From: JBBATK01 sp046297095
GTDB taxonomy: Bacteria > Bacteroidota > Ignavibacteria > Kapaibacteriales > NICIL-2
Assembly: GCA_046297095.1 (NCBI GenBank)
Contig: JBKCNS010000058.1
Location: forward strand, 1 to 20,845
DNA: 20,845 nucleotides
Direction: 5' to 3'
Shown here: piece by piece, positions 15,740 through 20,845 of the stretch
How positions within the stretch are numbered: the stretch's first letter is position 1
How the letters are laid out: each line of letters starts with the position of its first letter
Made by a program: the position numbers and the translations under genes
Notes under the pieces: model-generated
The model's input: only the letters and a program-made list of their open reading frames with translations
Databases searched by the model: none
What the model was told of the DNA's origin: nothing

Positions 15740-16098
15740 TTGCTTCTCTCGAATTGCGAAGTATCAGACAAAAAACACCGATATATTCTGCTTCAAACAG
15801 CACGAGAACAAACTGCATTATTGCAAACATCCTTCGATGTATTTTGCAAAAACTTAACACGGGGATGCACGAGGTAGTATTGGCAGATCATGCCGGACTC
15901 TACCATACGGCCTTCTTGAAGTTTGAGAAATAAGAACGAGATGTGCGGAGTAGAGGTAGAACAGAGACATATGATTGTCTCGCTTCGCCGATGCGCAGCA
16001 CGTATCGGCAAAGGCAGCACATCGAAGTTTGCACGAGGAAGTACCTCGGGTACAGTAGGGGAAGCGCGAAACTTCGTATTGAATTTTGGTTTTGATTC
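15740..16098 (+). other. 359-bp intergenic region with promoter-like element and RNA-fold potential
   Basis: No convincing gene is present. A TATTTTG element at 15840-15846 could start transcription toward the 610-residue protein gene, giving a leader of about 240 nt. Hairpin potential includes GCCGAT (15987-15992) with ATCGGC (16004-16009), and the nested structure at 16023-16076. A short frame near 15865-15933 lacks a properly placed ribosome site. I recognise no known riboswitch class. Confidence 0.4.
16023..16076 (+). promoter_or_regulatory. Nested stem-loop just before the 610-residue protein gene
   Basis: CGAAGTTT (16023-16030) pairs with AAACTTCG (16069-16076). Inside, CGAGG (16034-16038) pairs with CCTCG (16044-16048). 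The structure ends 22 nt before the ATG at 16099, and there is no Shine-Dalgarno match in that 22-nt stretch. It may be a folded 5' leader that controls translation, or a DNA inverted repeat bound by a regulator. Confidence 0.45.
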
Positions 16099-17931
16099 AT
16101 GACTTCACAGCCTTTTTTACATAGGTTCCATATTCCGGTAATGGGTACGAGCTTTACGATCGACACACCCATTCGCCTGGCGCATTACGGAATTACCTCG
16201 GTGGTATCGCTCATCGATCATCGTATGATTGAACAGGTGCGCGAGCATTATTGCACCAAGTACAACATTCCTTTTGTAGAGATTCCGGAAGCAGAAGAGG
16301 ATTGCAAAGCCCGCAGGGTGACGGCCTATCTGAACATGATGTCTGATATCGTGGACAGGCAGTTCGCCGACGTGGTGGCATCGCCCTTTCAGCCGGGTTC
16401 GGAGATCACGAAATATTTTGAGTTGCTTCCTCCGGGATCGCCGCTGAAGCAGCGATACGAAGAAATGCTCAGCTCGTCCGGCTCAGATCGTGAACGTATG
16501 CAAGCCGAACTCCGCGCAGGTATGCGCCCCGGCGGCATCGATGGTAACATCATGACCAAAGTGGATTCTGCTACCTATGCTAAAGGCGGAGAGCCGTTGC
16601 CCCAGCAATTCAACGATGCCCATGCTTCGCTACGCGGATTTGCCATGAGCAAGCTGAGCTCGTCGCTGGTATTCAGCGCGGGAATGAACCCGCGTTTGTA
16701 CGGCTACATCGCGCAGTTCAACGATTTCTTCCCTAGCGAGTCCGGTGAATTCAAAAAGAAGATCATCCTTAAGGTAAGCGACTACCGCAGCGCGCTTATT
16801 CAAGGAAAGTTTTTGGCAAAAAAAGGTCTGTGGGTTTCCGAGTTCCGTATTGAATCGGGATTGAATTGCGGTGGTCACGCGTTTGCCAGCGATGGTTATT
16901 TGCTTGGGCCCATCATGCAGGAGTTCCACGACAATCGCGCCGCACTTGCCGCCGAGCTATTCGACGTTCTGGCTCCCGCTCTGCGCGCAGCCGAACGTCC
17001 GGTACCTGCGAACATTCCAAACCAGCGCCTTACCGTTCAAGGTGGTGTGGGAACAGAAGAAGAGCAGGACTTTTTGTTTGAGCGATACGGTGTGGATTCG
17101 GTGGGTTGGGGCACACCCTTCCTGCTGTGTCCGGAAGCTGTGTGTATCGATACCGAAACGATGAACATCCTAGTGGATGCAAAGGAAGAAGACCTGTACC
17201 TCAGTAAGATTTCGCCACTGGGAGTACCTTTCAATTCGGTAAAGGGCAACACCGCAGAGCTGGAGTTGCGAGCGCGTATCGCTGCCGGCAAGCCCGGAGC
17301 CGCCTGCCTAAAGAAACACTTGATTTCTACCACGGAATTCACCGCAAAGCCCATTTGTACGGCCTCTATTCAGTTTCAGCGTCACAAGCTGGACGAGTGG
17401 AAGGAACTGGATATTCCGGCCGACGAAAAGGCCAAGAGCTTCAATGCCATCACACAGAAAACATGTTTGTGCGTGGGCCTTGGTAATGCAGCGCTGAAAG
17501 CGCATGGACTGGAAATGTACAAAGGATCGCAGGGCGTGGCAGTATGCCCGGGTCCGAACATGGCGTACTACAACAAAGTGGTAACGCTGCGCGAAATGGT
17601 AGATCATATCTACGGCCGCACCAATATTATTGAACGTACCGACCGCCCGAATTTCTTTGTCAAAGAGTTGGGATTGTACGTGGCATACCTTCGAGGTGCC
17701 ATCAACGATTGCGGCGCAACGATCTCCGACAATCAGCGCAAGTACTTCGAAAGCTTCCGCACGAATCTTCTGAATGGCATAGAGTATTACCGCACGGTAG
17801 TGCCATCCGTGGATTCCCATTTTGTAGCAGACCGCGGTAATATTCTGCGTGAGTTGGATAGCTACACCGAGGAGCTGCGTGGAATTCTGCCCGCGGCGCA
17901 ACCCGTCGTCGGCATTTTGATCTCCGTATAG
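16099..17931 (+). CDS. Uncharacterised 610-residue cysteine-rich protein, possibly TIM-barrel FMN/Fe-S-like
   Basis: I do not recognise a named family. There is no signal peptide or membrane span, so it is probably cytoplasmic. The N-terminus (FHIPVMGTSFTIDTPIRLAHYGI, residues 10-32) resembles the first strand of nitronate-monooxygenase or glutamate-synthase-like flavin barrels. Residues 313-342 (QGGVGTEEEQ, then GVDSVGWGTPFL) resemble their phosphate-binding end. These are weak pattern matches. Eleven cysteines occur at 52, 69, 257, 344, 349, 403, 420, 456, 458, 483 and 538. Most after residue 250 sit in strongly patterned motifs: GLNCGGHAF, LLCPEAVC, CLKKH, ICTAS, CLCVGLG and CPGPN, suggesting a cluster or zinc site. 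KVSDYRSALIQGKFLAKKGLW (226-246) also looks highly conserved. The start ATG 16099 lacks a ribosome site and follows a folded leader. Confidence 0.9.
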   Translation: MTSQPFLHRFHIPVMGTSFTIDTPIRLAHYGITSVVSLIDHRMIEQVREHYCTKYNIPFVEIPEAEEDCKARRVTAYLNMMSDIVDRQFADVVASPFQPGSEITKYFELLPPGSPLKQRYEEMLSSSGSDRERMQAELRAGMRPGGIDGNIMTKVDSATYAKGGEPLPQQFNDAHASLRGFAMSKLSSSLVFSAGMNPRLYGYIAQFNDFFPSESGEFKKKIILKVSDYRSALIQGKFLAKKGLWVSEFRIESGLNCGGHAFASDGYLLGPIMQEFHDNRAALAAELFDVLAPALRAAERPVPANIPNQRLTVQGGVGTEEEQDFLFERYGVDSVGWGTPFLLCPEAVCIDTETMNILVDAKEEDLYLSKISPLGVPFNSVKGNTAELELRARIAAGKPGAACLKKHLISTTEFTAKPICTASIQFQRHKLDEWKELDIPADEKAKSFNAITQKTCLCVGLGNAALKAHGLEMYKGSQGVAVCPGPNMAYYNKVVTLREMVDHIYGRTNIIERTDRPNFFVKELGLYVAYLRGAINDCGATISDNQRKYFESFRTNLLNGIEYYRTVVPSVDSHFVADRGNILRELDSYTEELRGILPAAQPVVGILISV

Positions 17932-17950
17932 AACATTGAATCAGATAAGC

Positions 17951-17978
17951 TCCAAGCCCCTGTCAGAAGGGGCTTGGA
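17951..17978 (+). terminator. Strong hairpin after the 610-residue protein gene
   Basis: TCCAAGCCCCT (17951-17961) and AGGGGCTTGGA (17968-17978) form a perfect 11-bp stem with a 6-nt loop, 19 bp after the stop codon. No U-tract follows, so it may be a factor-assisted terminator or a 3'-end stabiliser rather than a standard intrinsic terminator. Confidence 0.6.
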
Positions 17979-18072
17979 CTGTAGTGATTTGGTGTTTCTG
18001 AGGAACGTTCATGCTTGAGGGTAATAGAGCGACCGTTGGGAATGTTCGACATCGACATCCAACAGCATCATC

Positions 18073-18360
18073 ATGACTTATACATTCACAGCAACGGCGT
18101 GGAAGCATGGTAGTTCGGGAGGTTGGGTGTTCGTGTCGCTCCCTGCCGACATGTCCTCTGAGATTCGCGCATTCCTAAAGGTCATGGAGCAGGGATGGGG
18201 ACGTATGAACGTGGTCGCGGAAGTGGGAAGCTCACGATGGAAGACGTCGATGTGGTTCGATACCAAGCACAATACCTACCTTTTACCATTACGCGCTGAT
18301 ATCCGTTTGAAGGAGAATATCTCGATCGATGATGTGATTGATGTACAGGTCCTTGTGTAA
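18073..18360 (+). CDS. DUF1905 domain protein
   Basis: The 95-residue protein matches a single DUF1905 domain: TFTATAWKHG near the start, GWVFVSLP (17-24), GWGRMNVVAEVG, SSRWKTSMWF and a C-terminal YLLPLRADIR-x-KE. DUF1905 forms a small beta-barrel often fused to a YdeI-like segment, which is absent here. Its biochemical function is unknown. It is first in a plus-strand trio, with DUF418 starting 68 bp later. The ATG at 18073 has no clear ribosome site. Confidence 0.88.
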   Translation: MTYTFTATAWKHGSSGGWVFVSLPADMSSEIRAFLKVMEQGWGRMNVVAEVGSSRWKTSMWFDTKHNTYLLPLRADIRLKENISIDDVIDVQVLV

Positions 18361-18428
18361 TATTGCAAGGCCGGAGTCCGATTGCACGGATAGCAGTTCC
18401 ATCGTTTCAATACTATCACGACGCCAGC

Positions 18429-19571
18429 ATGAAAGGTTCATCAGAGACGTTGACGACAAGGGATAACGAACGCATAGCGATACTGGACATACTTCGCGGC
18501 TTCGCATTGATCGGTATCTTTCTCGTCAACATGCTGGATTTCAGTGGTTCGGGTTTGCGCGCCGATACCATCGGATTGCGCGGTGGCCCATTGGACCGGC
18601 TTGCAGATGTCTGTGTCGTCATGTTCGCCGTGACGAAGTTCTATCTGCTCTTCAGCTTCCTCTTCGGCGTGGGATTCGCCATTCAGATGCAGCGGATGGA
18701 GCAGTCCGGGAGGAATTTCGTCCGCGTCTATTCTCGACGTCTTTTCGTACTTCTGCTCATCGGTCTCGCACATTCCATTCTGGTATGGGACGGCGATATC
18801 CTTCGCCTTTATGCTGTAGCCGGTGCCCTCATGATTCCTCTTCGTGCGGTTCGCACGCGAACGCTCGTGACTCTTGCGGGTATCATCATGCTTTGCGGCA
18901 CCGTTTATTTCGGCGCCGTTCCACTGGAGAAGGCAAGCACTCTTATGGCGCGCACCGACCTTTCGGTGTACACGGCAGGCAGCTATGCTGATCTTGTCAA
19001 ACACAGACTGGCCGATACGGCCGTGTTGGACATACAGATTCCTATGGTATTCGTCATGTTCTTTCTGGGTCTGGCGATGGGGCGCGCCGGCGTCATGGGG
19101 CGGATCCATGAGTACGCACACGTCTTGAGACGCACGTTGTGGTGGACTCTTCCTGCGGGTCTTGCGGGCTCGGTTCTTATGCTTGTCGGGTATGCCGATA
19201 AGGACCCACGCTGGGTGAGTGTCAGCGTTCATGTGGGAGCGCCTATGCTGAGCTATTCCTATGCGGTGCTCGTTGTCAGCGCCTCCGAGCGACTCGGTTT
19301 CCTCGCTTATGCCGGACGTATGGCGCTCACTAATTACCTGATGCAATCACTGGTGTCTACAACCATCTTCTACGGATACGGTTTCGGGCTGTACGATAGT
19401 CTCTCGCCCCTGCGGTCGAACGTCGTAGCCCTGTGTATTTTTATGACACAATTGCTTGTAAGCAGATGGTGGTTGCAGCGAGCTACGATGGGTCCCATGG
19501 AATGGCTCTGGCGCTCGCTCACCTATGGTCGCATGCCTGGTTTACTCAAGGCATCCGGCAGCTCCAGATAA
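18429..19571 (+). CDS. DUF418 family membrane protein (YeiB-like)
   Basis: The protein has 380 residues from ATG 18429; a TTG-initiated extension to 18363 is possible but unneeded. It opens with the family motif RIAILDILRGFALIGIFLVNM (about 15-35) and ends with GRMALTNYLMQS and GPMEWLWRSLTYGR, both diagnostic for DUF418. About eight to ten hydrophobic segments place it in the inner membrane. The family is distantly related to acyltransferase-3-like membrane proteins and its substrate is unknown. It lies 48 bp upstream of the NmrA-like gene on the same strand. GTC is common among its valine codons, unlike genes left of 17931. Confidence 0.92.
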   Translation: MKGSSETLTTRDNERIAILDILRGFALIGIFLVNMLDFSGSGLRADTIGLRGGPLDRLADVCVVMFAVTKFYLLFSFLFGVGFAIQMQRMEQSGRNFVRVYSRRLFVLLLIGLAHSILVWDGDILRLYAVAGALMIPLRAVRTRTLVTLAGIIMLCGTVYFGAVPLEKASTLMARTDLSVYTAGSYADLVKHRLADTAVLDIQIPMVFVMFFLGLAMGRAGVMGRIHEYAHVLRRTLWWTLPAGLAGSVLMLVGYADKDPRWVSVSVHVGAPMLSYSYAVLVVSASERLGFLAYAGRMALTNYLMQSLVSTTIFYGYGFGLYDSLSPLRSNVVALCIFMTQLLVSRWWLQRATMGPMEWLWRSLTYGRMPGLLKASGSSR

Positions 19572-19606
19572 CGGAAGAACGAATTCGGGTCTACAATAAC
19601 ATTCTC

Positions 19607-19613
19607 AGGAGGT
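19607..19613 (+). promoter_or_regulatory. Full-consensus ribosome binding site
   Basis: AGGAGGT lies 6 nt before the ATG at 19620. It is the only complete anti-16S match seen before a gene in this window; other genes have partial or no Shine-Dalgarno sequences. Confidence 0.85.
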
Positions 19614-19619
19614 ATCATA

Positions 19620-20489
19620 ATGAACAACATCGCCATCATCGGAGCCACAGGAATGCTGGGTAAGCCCGTCGCCAAAGCATTCATCGCCGCAGGCTTCACG
19701 GTCACCCTTCTTGCACGAGAAGCTGCAAAGGCATCAGCTGTGTTCGGTCCATCCGAGCGCGTGGTTCGTGGTGATCTTCGGGATGAAGCAAGCGTACGCA
19801 CGCTACTGCAGGGACAGGACGCCGTCTACCTCAATCTGTCGGTGGAGCAGACAAGCACCGCAGGCGACTGGCAAGCGGAGCGCGAAGGCTTGGCATTGGT
19901 ACTGCGGGTGGCGAAGGAGCTGGGGATACGGCGTGTCGGCTACCTCTCCTCCCTGTTGAAGGACTACGACGGATTCCCCTGGTGGGTGTTCGATATCAAG
20001 CGCGCGGCGGTTGACGCCGTAAGGAAGAGCGGCATTCCATATTCTGTCTTCTTTCCTTCCACCTTTATGGAAGCTTTCGATAGCGACAGCCCGGGATCGA
20101 TGCGTCAAGGGCAGAGACTCACACTTTCAGGAATATCACGTCACAAGATGTATCTCATCGCCGGTGATGATTATGGACGTCAGGTGGTGCGAGCCTTCGA
20201 GCTCGATAACGGCGATAACGACTACGCGGTGCAGGGCAAGGAAGGGTTTACTACCGACGAAGCCGCAGCGCTGTTTGCACAACATTATACCGCGGCAAAG
20301 CTCAGTGTTTCCGCAATTCCCATGGGCGTCCTTCGCTTTTTCGCCTTGTTCAGTCGTCGGTTCGACTACGTCGCGCACATCGTTCATGCACTCAACGAGT
20401 ATCCTGAAACGTTTCAAGCGGAAACGACATGGAAAGAACTGGGTGAGCCCAGGTTGACGTTGCTTGAATACATACGAAGCAAGAAGTGA
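19620..20489 (+). CDS. NmrA-like NAD(P)-binding protein (atypical short-chain dehydrogenase)
   Basis: A 289-residue protein with the Rossmann nucleotide loop GATGMLG at residues 8-14, the ARE arginine after strand 2 (residue 33) that suggests NADP preference, and GDLRDEASVRTLLQGQDAVYLNL at 51-73. The segment SGIPYSVFFPSTFMEAF matches the substrate-side region of NmrA/NADB atypical SDRs. These proteins act either as redox sensors or as reductases, and the sequence does not decide between them. It starts at ATG 19620 behind a full-consensus AGGAGGT. It is the last gene of the DUF1905-DUF418-NmrA trio and shares its GTC-rich codon use. Confidence 0.88.
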   Translation: MNNIAIIGATGMLGKPVAKAFIAAGFTVTLLAREAAKASAVFGPSERVVRGDLRDEASVRTLLQGQDAVYLNLSVEQTSTAGDWQAEREGLALVLRVAKELGIRRVGYLSSLLKDYDGFPWWVFDIKRAAVDAVRKSGIPYSVFFPSTFMEAFDSDSPGSMRQGQRLTLSGISRHKMYLIAGDDYGRQVVRAFELDNGDNDYAVQGKEGFTTDEAAALFAQHYTAAKLSVSAIPMGVLRFFALFSRRFDYVAHIVHALNEYPETFQAETTWKELGEPRLTLLEYIRSKK

Positions 20490-20502
20490 GTTGTCAAGTG
20501 CA

Positions 20503-20569
20503 CGCTGGAAGCGAGAGCCCGCCCGGAGACTTCGCGGGAGAACAGCCTCGCGAGTTCAGCTTCCCAGCG
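20503..20569. repeat. Imperfect inverted repeat in the convergent spacer
   Basis: CGCTGGAAGC (20503-20512) pairs with GCTTCCCAGCG (20559-20569) with one bulged base. The interior is GC-rich and self-complementary (for example CTCGCGAG). It lies 13 bp after the NmrA-like stop and may end transcription from one or both sides, although no U-tract is present. Confidence 0.5.
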
Positions 20570-20586
20570 TCCTGCCCCGCTTGCTT

Positions 20587-20641
20587 CTCGACTGCGCTCG
20601 AAGACCTCGCGGGGACGGGCGGCACTCGACTGCGCTCGAAG
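20587..20641. repeat. 17-bp direct repeat CTCGACTGCGCTCGAAG, two copies
   Basis: The unit is found at 20587-20603 and again, identical, at 20625-20641. The first copy is enclosed by CCCCGC (20575-20580) and GCGGGG (20609-20614), forming a possible stem-loop. Motifs of this kind (TTCGAGCGCAGTCGAG on the other strand) resemble dispersed intergenic repeats seen in many bacteria, but genome-wide copy number cannot be judged here. Confidence 0.75.
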
Positions 20642-20679
20642 CCCTCGTTGGTAGAGACACCGTAGAAGTGAAAACTCCC

Positions 20680-20845
20680 CTACGGCGTTACCGCCGACGT
20701 AATACTAAAGGGCAATGATGCAGATGCGGTAACAGAGGACGTGCCAAGATTGACAACGGTAAATCCGGTTTGACCGGGAGTAGACTCGGTGTCGAAAAAT
20801 GTAATCTCGTTGCGGCGTTTGCAGGGTGCCGCCAAGCTGAATGAA
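20680..20845 (-). CDS. C-terminal end of a minus-strand, probably extracellular beta-rich protein (partial)
   Basis: Reading the minus strand from the right edge gives 54 open codons ending at TAG (20682-20680). The residues include NEITFFDTESTPGQTGFTVV and NLGTSSVTASASLPFSITS, a pattern of alternating Thr/Ser/Val strands typical of Ig-like or ASH/HYDIN-like domains in secreted Bacteroidota proteins. No type IX sorting domain is visible at the end. The start and family lie outside the window. It converges with the NmrA-like gene. Confidence 0.6.
   Translation of the reverse strand, partial: SFSLAAPCKRRNEITFFDTESTPGQTGFTVVNLGTSSVTASASLPFSITSAVTP

Noticed and set aside
15673..15933. Plus-strand frame running from the flavoprotein gene into the intergenic region
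   Set aside because: Most of it is the flavoprotein in another frame; the last 22 codons after ATG 15865 have no properly spaced ribosome site and no recognisable product.
16099..17931. Assigning the 610-residue protein to nitronate monooxygenase or glutamate synthase
   Set aside because: Only short motif-like similarities are visible and the cysteine pattern fits neither, so naming an enzyme would be unsupported.
18441..19346. Long minus-strand open frame (301 codons) opposite the DUF418 gene
   Set aside because: The translation is rich in His, Arg and Asp with no hydrophobic core, as expected for the antisense of a membrane protein.

Overview
The window looks like ordinary chromosome from a bacterium of the Bacteroidota/FCB group, possibly a deep branch such as Kapabacteria or Ignavibacteria; this placement is inference. 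Three things support it: the start of a type IX secretion plug-like protein at the left edge, a large CarboxypepD_reg/TonB-dependent receptor, and repeated promoter-like TAnnTTTG elements with few strong Shine-Dalgarno sites. I see no rRNA, tRNA, CRISPR array, transposase, phage module or recognisable defence locus.

Layout. Positions 1-5621 are a minus-strand series read from right to left: ispD (isoprenoid precursor), miaB (tRNA modification), murA (peptidoglycan precursor), an EnvC-like degenerate LytM protein, and a T9SS plug-like protein that runs off the window. A divergent plus-strand glutamate dehydrogenase of the animal (GLUD1) type follows at 5817-7259. It ends at a bidirectional terminator shared with a convergent minus-strand pair: a TonB-dependent receptor and a DinB-like protein. 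From 10547 the plus strand carries a possible 16-codon leader ORF, an exported amidohydrolase-like protein that has lost its metal-binding histidines, guaB and trmB. A minus-strand small transcription unit at about 14207-14470 encodes a possible 38-residue membrane protein. An HI0933-type flavoprotein comes next, followed by a structured 359-bp intergenic region and a 610-residue protein of unknown function.

Positions 18073-20489 hold a plus-strand trio (DUF1905, DUF418, NmrA-like) whose valine codon use (frequent GTC) looks different from the genes to the left, so it may have a separate origin. A GC-rich repeat-containing spacer separates it from the C-terminal end of a minus-strand, probably extracellular, protein at the right edge.

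Most genes are housekeeping (purine, tRNA, cell wall, isoprenoid). The points that most deserve attention are the 610-residue cysteine-rich protein with its folded leader, the short antenna-like insert in the glutamate dehydrogenase, the predicted loss of metal ligands in two enzyme-like proteins, the small membrane ORF with its own terminator, and a short tandem-repeat family (core TGGTAGCCGGA) in two separate promoter regions.
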